A DNA stretch of 32,551 nt from an uncultured Lachnospiraceae bacterium (lineage in GTDB: Bacteria; Bacillota; Clostridia; Lachnospirales; Lachnospiraceae), in NCBI GenBank assembly GCA_947629565.1, contig CANREG010000030.1, forward strand, positions 1 to 32,551, read 5' to 3'. A model generated the notes under the pieces. The model searched no databases. It was not told the DNA's origin and saw nothing but the letters and a program-made list of their open reading frames with translations. The first letter of the stretch is position 1. Each line of letters begins with the position of its first letter. Positions 1 to 6,991 of the stretch are shown here, one piece after another. The position numbers and the translations under genes are program-made.

Positions 1-167
1 ATGGTACTAAAGTTCTAATATTTTAATATCGTTGGCTTATTCTGCTTATTTAAATCCTACAGTAAATTTACACTATCTTCAGCGGAAGTTTTAGTTGATA
101 TCCGTTCTGATTTAGGCTATAATTTTTCTGTAAGTTAATGTGTTTGTTCATACATTAATTTTACACC

Positions 168-206
168 AACTGCCAGAATCTTTCGAGGTCTGGCAGTTAT
201 TTTTTT
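168..206 (+). terminator. Rho-independent terminator left of the IS
   Basis: A perfect 10-base stem (AACTGCCAGA at 168-177 with TCTGGCAGTT at 189-198) is followed by ATTTTTTT, the classic layout for termination on the plus strand. No coding region is visible in bases 1-167 that it would serve; the gene it ends probably lies left of the window, or it belongs to the flanking repeat module described at 218-248. The first 309 bases otherwise show only short stop-interrupted frames. Confidence 0.7.
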
Positions 207-217
207 CAACAAAACGA

Positions 218-248
218 GGCTGCGCACTAATTACTTAGTGCGACAGCC
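218..248. repeat. REP-like hairpin ending in GCGACAGCCCC
   Basis: GGCTG plus CGCACTAA pairs across a TTAC loop with TTAGTGCG and CAGCC, leaving one bulged A at 243. It lies between the terminator at 168-206 and the transposase gene. The last 11 bases of this unit (GCGACAGCCCC, 240-250) recur in inverse orientation at 32458-32468, near the other end of the window, again beside a CTGCCA/TGGCAG hairpin. This looks like a dispersed repeat or a remnant of a mobile-element end. Confidence 0.55.
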
Positions 249-309
249 CCAATCATACAGTTTTTCTTTATGATATTAACTGCTAAGAAAAATACGTAAA
301 GGAGACTGT

Positions 310-1752
310 ATGATGAGTACCATTGTAAAGGAAAAGTTGATTTCATTCAAGGAGTTAGAGAAAAAAATTTTTAAATATGTCTGTGAACTGGGGTGTGAAA
401 TTACCCAGATGATTTTGGAGTCCTATGATAAAGAGCTTGCGGCATCCAGAGACACCAGGCAGTATCGCGATAAGGGAAGCCGCAAAACCAGCATAAAGAC
501 AGTTTATGGAGACGTAGAATACGGGAGAAAGGTATACCGAACCAGTCTTGAGAATGGAGAAACGGCATATGTTTATCTTCTGGATGAAGCCATGCAGATG
601 GATAAAATAGGACTGATATCCACGAATCTGGCAGAAAAGATAGCCATGACGGTAACGGAGTCGCCTTATCGAGTTGCGGCAGATACCATAAGCAGTACCT
701 GTGGGCAAAATATCAGCGCCGGAGGCGTATGGAACATAATGCAGCGTCTTGGAGAACGAATCAGTGAAGAGGAAGAACATGCGGTAAAACAGATGAATGC
801 CAACCAGTCAGAAGGAACAAAGGAAATACCGGTGCTCTTTGAGGAAATGGATGGAGTATGGCTTCACATGCAGGGTAAAGACCACAAAAGGATAAAGAAA
901 CAGGAAATGAAGGTATTTACCATGTATGAGGGATGGGATGCAGAAAAGGAGAAACAGAACCGCAGTACACTGGTAGAAAAGACAATGTTTGCAGGTATGG
1001 AAAAAAGTACCGGGTTCCATGAAAAGCGGGAGGCATGCATCCGTAAGAAATATAATGCAGATGAAATCGGACAACGTGTTCTAAACGGAGATGGAGGCAG
1101 CTGGATAAAGGAACCCTATGATCCGGAAACTATTTTCCAACTGGACCGCTATCATGTGTATAAAGAGATTACAAGAAAGATCAGTGATAAAAAGGCACAG
1201 GAGGAAATCAGAAGGCTTTTTGATGAGGAGAAAGCGGAAGAAATGCTGGAATATATAAAAATATATGCAGACAGCGTGGAGAGTCCGGATGAAAAAGACA
1301 AGCGAAGCAGACGCGCCAAAGAATTATATCAATACCTAAACAATAACAGGAATGGTCTGCTGCCATACAACAAGCAGGGAATAACAATACCGGAACCGAA
1401 GGAAGGTATCATATATAAAGGAATGGGGGTACAGGAAAGTCAGAACTGTACGGTAATAACGCTTCGGATGAAAAACAGAAGGATGCGCTGGTCGGTAAAC
1501 GGGGCAAACAATCTTGCCAAAGCATTGTACCGCAAGGAAAACAAAGAATTGATAGAAACAATAGACCGTTATACGGATGGTCTGGCATTCACAATGCAGA
1601 TGCAGGAAATCGTGGAAACATTAAGTGCAGCCAAAGCCCCTAAGAATGACGGAAAAGGTAATCCGTATGTGGATGTGGTCAGTGCCCATATGCCGTTATT
1701 GGAAGCTATGCAGACCGCATCAAGAAAGGCATTTAAAAGAGCTTTCTGTTAA
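310..1752 (+). CDS. ISLre2 family transposase (UPF0236-like)
   Basis: This 480-residue protein would catalyse movement of the insertion sequence. It resembles ISLre2/UPF0236 transposases: a basic N-terminal half with the patch YRDKGSRKTSIKTVYGDVEY (about residues 52-71), a central acidic segment (FEEMDGVWLHMQ, about 177-188) that in this family carries the candidate catalytic acids, an LDRYHVYKEI segment, and a conserved end (PLLEAMQTASRKAFKR). Length is near the family norm and no frameshift or internal stop is seen, so the copy looks intact. Two in-frame ATGs occur at 310 and 313; AAAGGAG at 298-304 fits either. No accessory gene travels with it. The family call rests on recognition of overall sequence; the catalytic residues are inferred. 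Confidence 0.9.
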   Translation: MMSTIVKEKLISFKELEKKIFKYVCELGCEITQMILESYDKELAASRDTRQYRDKGSRKTSIKTVYGDVEYGRKVYRTSLENGETAYVYLLDEAMQMDKIGLISTNLAEKIAMTVTESPYRVAADTISSTCGQNISAGGVWNIMQRLGERISEEEEHAVKQMNANQSEGTKEIPVLFEEMDGVWLHMQGKDHKRIKKQEMKVFTMYEGWDAEKEKQNRSTLVEKTMFAGMEKSTGFHEKREACIRKKYNADEIGQRVLNGDGGSWIKEPYDPETIFQLDRYHVYKEITRKISDKKAQEEIRRLFDEEKAEEMLEYIKIYADSVESPDEKDKRSRRAKELYQYLNNNRNGLLPYNKQGITIPEPKEGIIYKGMGVQESQNCTVITLRMKNRRMRWSVNGANNLAKALYRKENKELIETIDRYTDGLAFTMQMQEIVETLSAAKAPKNDGKGNPYVDVVSAHMPLLEAMQTASRKAFKRAFC

Positions 1753-1848
1753 ACGGGTTAAAAGAAGCCCGGCAAGGTTTATTTAGTGTACAGAAAAATA
1801 CGTCAAATATCATTGAGAAAAAACAATGGAAAAGTTGCCAACGATTAC

Positions 1849-1876
1849 TTGACACAAACAAATTAACATTTATAGT
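1849..1876 (+). promoter_or_regulatory. Sigma-A-like promoter at the IS right edge
   Basis: TTGACA (1849-1854), a 16-base spacer and TATAGT (1871-1876) precede the glucosaminidase gene by about 80 bases. The -35 box falls at the edge of the candidate right inverted repeat while the -10 box lies beyond it, so this could be a hybrid promoter created by the insertion. Second AT-rich TATAGTA-like boxes follow near 1893-1900. Confidence 0.55.
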
Positions 1877-1957
1877 TGAAATTTGTTATAGGGTATAGTA
1901 TTATGTAATTATATTATGTTAATTTATTATGTATAATTGTAAGTTAGGAGTATGCAA

Positions 1958-4147
1958 ATGAATAAAAATTGTCAAATAAGATGCAAAAGATGGAAAATTG
2001 TTTTTTTATTTCTTTTATTTTATGTGGCAGTTCTTTTGGCGTCGGATGTAAAAGCAGAAGCAGCCAAAACCTGTAAAAATGCCATGTCTTATCCCGGAGT
2101 GACGACAACACGGGTAAATATGCGTAAAAAAGCAGGAACGAAGTATAAAAGCTATGGAATGCTGGATAAAAATGAGGAAGTAACAATTCTTGGCTATGTC
2201 AATAATAAAAACCAGACATGGTATAAGTGTAGAGGAAATATCAACGGCGTTATGAAAACGGGGTATGTCAACGCTGCCTATATCAAAAAGGATATAAAGC
2301 CGACAGGCGTTGTAAACAAAAAGGTAACTTCTTATGTGAATGTGCGGAAAAGCGCAAAGACAGCTTCTAAGAGTGTTGTTAAGCTTCCTAAAAATACTCA
2401 GCTTACAATAACCGGTATTAAAAAAGTTTCCAGTAAATACTGGTATAAGATTAAAGTTAATTATAAGAAAAAGAAAAAGACGGGATATATACTGAGTACT
2501 TATATTGACGTAAAGAGAAATTCCGAGGGAAAAAATAAGCCGGATGAGGAATCCCCCGGTAATGAGCCGCCAACCTTAGAAGGTTATGTCAATGAAAAGG
2601 TAACTTCATCTTTAAATGTAAGAAATGAAGCCAACACAAAGAGTGCGATTCTTCTGACAATCCCAAGAGGGACTAAAGTGACAATTCTTGCAACAACGGG
2701 GGACTGGTATAAAATTACCGTGACTTATAATGGGAAAACGGTTACCGGATTTGTTGCAAAGGAATATATTACCGTAGGAACAGAAACGGGAACGAATACC
2801 AATACAAATACCAATAATGTAAATGTCGCGTCTGACGCCGATTTTGACACATTGATTGCCGCTTTCCCGGATAGTTATAAGACACCGCTTTTGACATTAC
2901 ATTCTCAGTATCCTAATTGGAAGTTTGTACCGGTTAATACAAATTTAGACTGGTCTTCCGTGATACAAAATGAGAGTGTTGTAGGAAGAAATGTAATTCA
3001 AAGCAATTATCCGAGAGGAATTGCAAGTCTGTCGCCGTTTTCTTATCTGTCAACAGCCCCCGGCGCCTATGACTGGTCCAGTGATACATATGCGCCAAAG
3101 GACGGAGTGAATTGGTACAGCGCCAGCTCTCAGGTGATTGCCTATTATATGGATCCGAGAAATTTTTTAAACAGTACGGATATTTTTCAGTTTGAGGCGT
3201 TGGCTTACGATGTCTCTCAGAGTGAAACGGTTGTACAGAGTATTTTAAATAATACATTTATGAGTGGCAATTACAGTGTTGTAGATTCTGCCACTAATAC
3301 AATTGCCACAGGCTCTTATAAACAGGCCTTTATGGATGCAGGGGCGACTGCTCTGGCAAGTCCTTATTTTCTTGCCACGAGATGCAAGCAGGAGGTTGGA
3401 GCTAACGGTTCTGCCGCTACCAGTGGAGCCTATGCCGGTTATGAGGGAATTTATAACTTCTATAATATTGGCGCTTTTGACGGCGGCGACGCTGTGGCAA
3501 AGGGGCTTCAATGGGCAAGGACAGGGACGGAATATGGAAAACCGTGGACAACCCCATATAAATCCATAGTGGGCGGCGCCCAGTATATTGCGGCAAATTA
3601 TATCCAAAAAGGGCAAAATACCCTTTATCTTCAGAAGTATAACGTGATGCCGGTAAATGCGGCGGATTTGTACACTCATCAGTACATGACGAATGTACAG
3701 GCGCCTTACTCTGAGGGGCGGACAACCCAAAGCGCATATAATTCATTGGGAATATTATCCGATGCCATGATATTTTATATACCTGTATACAACAATATGC
3801 CGGCTGCTGCAAGTCCACTGCCGGCTGCGACAGGAAACCCCAATTGCTTTTTGTCAAACATCACGGTATACAAGGGGACTAATAATAAAGTGAGCGGATT
3901 GACGCCAAGCTTTAGCAAACCGGGAAGTGACGGTGCGCTTGCCAATAATACTTATTCCGTGGTGGTGGGAAAGAACGTATCCAGCGTAAATATAACGGCG
4001 TCTGCTATCAGTAAATATGCAACTGTATCAGGAACAGGAACGCATCAATTAGGAGCTAAGGGGACAACGACGTCGATTGTCCTAACATGTACGGCTCAAA
4101 ATGGTGCAGCGCGGCAGTATGTAGTCAATGTGACCAGAAAGAAGTAA
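1958..4147 (+). CDS. Secreted SH3b/glucosaminidase cell-wall hydrolase
   Basis: Predicted exported peptidoglycan hydrolase, about 729 residues. In order (numbered from ATG 1952): signal peptide to about residue 36; three SH3b domains at about 51-112, 120-187 and 211-275 with the usual N-terminal VNVR/LNVR motif; a T/N-rich linker at 281-289; a glucosaminidase (Pfam Glucosaminidase-like) domain at about 293-630 with probable catalytic Glu at 481 (CKQEVGANGS) and the conserved YNFYNIGA at 501-508; and a C-terminal cadherin-like beta-sandwich at about 644-730. I chose ATG 1958 because AGGAG at 1946-1950 is seven bases before it and only one base before the upstream ATG at 1952. SH3b domains normally bind peptidoglycan; the enzyme would cleave glycan strands beside GlcNAc. 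No sortase motif or membrane anchor is seen. The next gene follows after 35 bases and carries a related C-terminal domain. Confidence 0.88.
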   Translation: MNKNCQIRCKRWKIVFLFLLFYVAVLLASDVKAEAAKTCKNAMSYPGVTTTRVNMRKKAGTKYKSYGMLDKNEEVTILGYVNNKNQTWYKCRGNINGVMKTGYVNAAYIKKDIKPTGVVNKKVTSYVNVRKSAKTASKSVVKLPKNTQLTITGIKKVSSKYWYKIKVNYKKKKKTGYILSTYIDVKRNSEGKNKPDEESPGNEPPTLEGYVNEKVTSSLNVRNEANTKSAILLTIPRGTKVTILATTGDWYKITVTYNGKTVTGFVAKEYITVGTETGTNTNTNTNNVNVASDADFDTLIAAFPDSYKTPLLTLHSQYPNWKFVPVNTNLDWSSVIQNESVVGRNVIQSNYPRGIASLSPFSYLSTAPGAYDWSSDTYAPKDGVNWYSASSQVIAYYMDPRNFLNSTDIFQFEALAYDVSQSETVVQSILNNTFMSGNYSVVDSATNTIATGSYKQAFMDAGATALASPYFLATRCKQEVGANGSAATSGAYAGYEGIYNFYNIGAFDGGDAVAKGLQWARTGTEYGKPWTTPYKSIVGGAQYIAANYIQKGQNTLYLQKYNVMPVNAADLYTHQYMTNVQAPYSEGRTTQSAYNSLGILSDAMIFYIPVYNNMPAAASPLPAATGNPNCFLSNITVYKGTNNKVSGLTPSFSKPGSDGALANNTYSVVVGKNVSSVNITASAISKYATVSGTGTHQLGAKGTTTSIVLTCTAQNGAARQYVVNVTRKK

Positions 4148-4182
4148 CCATGGCGGTTAAATTATGAGATAGGAGAAAGAAT

Positions 4183-5112
4183 ATGAGAAAAAAAATAGCG
4201 GTAATCCTAAGCTTCATATTAATTTGTGCGCTTTCCTTGGCAGGCGTCTTATCACATGGAAAGGCGCAGGCGAAGAAGGCTCAGATTGATCTGGTAATAC
4301 CGGATGCCATCGAAAAGGAAAATGAATTCACTGTAAAAGTGGTGGTAGACAGCGATATAGATTTGTATTCGATTGATGCCTATCTGTCTTACGACAGTAA
4401 TATGCTAGAGTTTGTCCCTGACAACGAAGCGGTTACGGGAACCAGCGGTATTTTGGAAATTAAGGATATTTATGGGGAGAAGACAAAAAAAGCGGAATAT
4501 GAAATTACCTTTAGGGCCATGGAAACAGGAAATACGGAGCTTGCCCTGACAGATGTCTATCTGATTGATTATACGGATTTGGATCATATAGAAGTTTCTT
4601 CAAAGAAGGAGCAGCTTGAGATTGGGATTAACCGTCAGGTGGCCGGGGATGCCAGCTTACAGGAACTTCTGGTGGCTCCGGGAGATTTGACGGAGGAATT
4701 TTCACCGGATTGTCTGGAATATGAGGTCCATGTGGGATTGGATGTGGAAATGATTGGAGTCAGCGCCATTCCCGCTGATGAAGACAGCGTGGTGGAACTG
4801 GATATGCCGGAACAGCTTGCAGAAGGAGAGAATCTGGTAGTCATTACCGTAACCGCTCTGTCGGGAAATGTTAAAACCTATACCATAAGGGTGATTCGCC
4901 AGGAATGGCCGGAAGAAGCTATAACGGAAGCGGAAGTGCCGGAAGGTACGGAAATACAGGAGAGAACGGAAACACAGGAAAGAACGGAGCCGAAAACGGA
5001 AACACCGGAAGGAATGGAACCCGCGGCGGAAGAACCGGAAGTGACAGAGACGGAAATGCCGGAGGAATCAGAAACGACGGAAGAAAGTTTAACAGCAAGC
5101 GAAATTGAATAA
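4183..5112 (+). CDS. Secreted cohesin-like/cadherin-like protein
   Basis: A 309-residue exported protein of unknown function. A signal peptide covers about residues 1-30. Residues 33-150 resemble a cohesin/beta-sandwich module (alternating strands, with FTVKVVVDSD and YDSNMLEF segments). Residues 155-238 form a cadherin-like beta-sandwich ending in NVKTYTIRVIRQ, like the end of the upstream hydrolase. The last 70 residues are a low-complexity Glu/Thr/Pro tail made of TE-rich repeats. No dockerin or LPXTG is seen. AGGAG ends about eight bases before the ATG. The short gap to the upstream hydrolase and the terminator just downstream suggest a two-gene operon. The shared fold suggests both act in or on the cell wall, but partners are unknown. 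Confidence 0.75.
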   Translation: MRKKIAVILSFILICALSLAGVLSHGKAQAKKAQIDLVIPDAIEKENEFTVKVVVDSDIDLYSIDAYLSYDSNMLEFVPDNEAVTGTSGILEIKDIYGEKTKKAEYEITFRAMETGNTELALTDVYLIDYTDLDHIEVSSKKEQLEIGINRQVAGDASLQELLVAPGDLTEEFSPDCLEYEVHVGLDVEMIGVSAIPADEDSVVELDMPEQLAEGENLVVITVTALSGNVKTYTIRVIRQEWPEEAITEAEVPEGTEIQERTETQERTEPKTETPEGMEPAAEEPEVTETEMPEESETTEESLTASEIE

Positions 5113-5134
5113 AGGGAAAGCCTGAATAATCACG

Positions 5135-5166
5135 ATACCGGTACTAAACAGTACCGGTATTATTTT
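5135..5166 (+). terminator. Terminator of the secreted-protein operon
   Basis: A perfect 11-base stem, ATACCGGTACT (5135-5145) with AGTACCGGTAT (5150-5160), loop AAAC, is followed by TATTTT. The stop codon of the convergent hslO gene begins right at the edge of the stem, so the T-run lies in hslO coding sequence. Confidence 0.8.
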
Positions 5167-6035
5167 GTGTGCAGCATACTTTTTAAATCTTCTACGGTAA
5201 AAGTATAATTCCTGTTGCAAAAATGACAGTTGACTTCAATCGGTTTATCGTCTGCTATCATTTCTTCCAGATCCTTCCTCCCGATACTCATCACAGCCTG
5301 ATATACCCGTTCCCTGGAACAGTCACAGCGGTAAGAAGGCGAAAGGGTATCATTTATGGTGATGTCATAGCCCTCAAATAATTGCTGCAGCATATCCTCC
5401 GGTGTTGCCCCTAAGTCCATAAGGGAGGTAATGGAGGAAAAATCCTTAAGCCGTTCCTCCAAATGGGAAATCAGTTCTTCTTCTGCAAACGGCATAAGCT
5501 GGATGATAAAGCCTCCGGCATGTTTTACCGTGTTATTCTTTTCCATCAGTACGCCTAAGGCCACAGAGGTGGGAATCTGTTCGCTGGTGGCAAAATAGTA
5601 GGTCAAATCCTCGGCAATCTCCCCGGACACTAAGTTGGACTGCCCTACATAGGGCTCCTTCATGCCGATGTCCTTTATCACGCTTAGGACGCCTAAGTCC
5701 AATGCTTTTCCTACATCTAACTTTCCCTTTGGACTTGGCGGCAGCATGATATCCGGGTGGTTCACATAGCCTTTTACCTGGGCCGCCGCATTGGCGGTGA
5801 CTGTAAGGCCGCCTATGGGGCCGGAACACTGAATCTGCAGCGTCAATATATCAGTGGGATTCTTGCACATGCTGCCCATCATGGCGCCGGCGGTTAAAAG
5901 CCTTCCCAAAGCGGCAGTGGCTACCGGGCTGGTATTGTGAATCTGTCTGGCCTTTTCCACGGTCTCTTTCGTGTAGGCAAAAAAGAACCGGACCTGGCTG
6001 TTGGCGGCGGTTCCCCGCAAAATGGTATCTTTCAT
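5160..6035 (-). CDS. hslO: Hsp33 redox-regulated chaperonin
   Basis: Cytoplasmic holdase that protects unfolded proteins during oxidative stress. The 291 residues match the family from start (MKDTILRGTA) to end. The C-terminal zinc/redox switch is complete: CDC at residues 237-239 and CHFC at 270-273, which bind zinc when reduced and form disulfides when oxidised. The central ADLGV-like core (GKALDLGVLSVIKDIG) and the QLMPFAEEE segment are also typical. The start follows GAAGGAGA with suitable spacing. It is convergent with the secreted-protein operon; the minus-strand gene upstream (6150-6725) is separated from it by a terminator, so hslO is probably transcribed alone. Confidence 0.96.
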   Translation of the reverse strand: MKDTILRGTAANSQVRFFFAYTKETVEKARQIHNTSPVATAALGRLLTAGAMMGSMCKNPTDILTLQIQCSGPIGGLTVTANAAAQVKGYVNHPDIMLPPSPKGKLDVGKALDLGVLSVIKDIGMKEPYVGQSNLVSGEIAEDLTYYFATSEQIPTSVALGVLMEKNNTVKHAGGFIIQLMPFAEEELISHLEERLKDFSSITSLMDLGATPEDMLQQLFEGYDITINDTLSPSYRCDCSRERVYQAVMSIGRKDLEEMIADDKPIEVNCHFCNRNYTFTVEDLKSMLHTK

Positions 6036-6094
6036 GGTAAATCTCCTTCTCTTACAAGCGCATGGCTGCCTTCACAGCCTGCAATTGCCTAAAA

Positions 6095-6131
6095 ATACCG
6101 TAATAATAAGCAAAGCCTGTTATTACGGTAT
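6095..6131 (-). terminator. Terminator of the acidic membrane protein gene
   Basis: ATACCGTAATAA (6095-6106) pairs with TTATTACGGTAT (6120-6131). Read on the minus strand, the stem is followed by a run of five T residues, so it should end transcription coming from 6150-6725 before hslO. Confidence 0.75.
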
Positions 6132-6149
6132 ATAAGTGTCCGGATTAAA

Positions 6150-6725
6150 TTAAAAATCCAATCGATCCTGTTCTTCTAATACATCCGGATCCTCTGATAC
6201 ATCGGAAAGTCCCTCGTATTCATATCCGCTTACGGTATCCTCTGTCTGCTCCGGAGCGGCTGTCTCCGTTACGGTTGGCGGTTCCGGCGTGGAAACCGGC
6301 GTGCTGAAACTGCTCCCAAAAGGAATCGTTGGGATACTCTCCGTGTCATCTGCCGTGGCGCTAAGCTCTGATTCTTCTGTGGTGGAAAATCCGGCGCTGT
6401 CTGCAGATAAGTCGCTATCCTCCGCTTCTGGCAGTGGGGAGACATTGCCGTTATCCTCCTCCTGCTTGGCGTTCATTGTAATGGAGGTATATTCTCTGTC
6501 CATGGCAGAATCTTCGGAAAAAGTATCTTCCTCGTCAAAGAAGAAGTCGTCGTCCGTAAAATCCTCTGAATCCTTGTCCATAAGACCGGACAGCTTATCC
6601 ATCGCTTTTTGGTAAATCGGACTTTGCTTAATCTTGTCCCGGAATACATAGCAGGCTCCGCCGATAGCGGCAGCGGCCGTTGTAAAGGCAAGCAGCTTGC
6701 CTAATGTGTGATTGTTCTTAGCCAT
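6150..6725 (-). CDS. Small acidic membrane-anchored protein, unknown
   Basis: I do not recognise a named family. The 191-residue product has one hydrophobic segment near the N-terminus (about residues 8-27, LGKLLAFTTAAAAIGGACYV), a short basic stretch (FRDKIKQSPIYQKAM), then a long, very acidic, Ser/Thr/Glu-rich and probably disordered tail. The N-terminal layout resembles YtxH-like small membrane proteins. GAAGGAGA lies six bases before the ATG. Its own terminator lies just downstream and the upstream intergenic region is shared with the divergent 700-residue protein gene. Membrane attachment is a reasonable inference; function is not. Confidence 0.7.
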   Translation of the reverse strand: MAKNNHTLGKLLAFTTAAAAIGGACYVFRDKIKQSPIYQKAMDKLSGLMDKDSEDFTDDDFFFDEEDTFSEDSAMDREYTSITMNAKQEEDNGNVSPLPEAEDSDLSADSAGFSTTEESELSATADDTESIPTIPFGSSFSTPVSTPEPPTVTETAAPEQTEDTVSGYEYEGLSDVSEDPDVLEEQDRLDF

Positions 6726-6991
6726 AATAATCTCCTTCTCTTAATATAATATAGTAAACAGCTACATTTATTTTAATACGGCAGAGTAGAAAATGCAATG
6801 AATAAATGATAATGAATAAATGAAATTTCTACCCTGTAATAGTTTGTACAATCTGTACAATAAAAATTTGTCAGATTAACCGAAAAGAATAAAAAATTCA
6901 GTTGTAAATGAATTATAGTTGTGATAATATTAGAAATAGACAATTAATTTTATTTATTTCGTACAAATTGGGAGCGTAAGGAGGAGATAGC

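Larger units (their letters stand above)
134..1867 (+). mobile_element. Insertion sequence, ISLre2 family, limits tentative
   Basis: The transposase gene at 310-1752 is flanked by a candidate pair of imperfect inverted repeats. GTTAATGTGTTTGTTCA at 134-150 matches the reverse complement of 1850-1867 (GTTAATTTGTTTGTGTCA) apart from one substitution and a small insertion/mismatch patch. The implied length of about 1.73 kb suits the family. However, I see no matching target-site duplication outside these ends, and a terminator and a hairpin would lie inside the left end, so the true boundaries may differ. Confidence 0.4.

Noticed and set aside
22-139. Possible gene tail at the left edge (frame ending in a stop at 137-139)
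   Set aside because: The frame is closed by an upstream stop at about base 15-17, giving under 45 residues without a start signal; no homology recognised.
3245-3857. Minus-strand frames of 140-160 residues inside the glucosaminidase gene
   Set aside because: They lie fully in a recognised gene, have Arg/Ser/Pro-rich antisense composition and no initiation signals.
5135-5166. Terminator serving hslO on the minus strand
   Set aside because: On that strand the stem is followed by CGTGATT, with no T-run, so only plus-strand function is supported.
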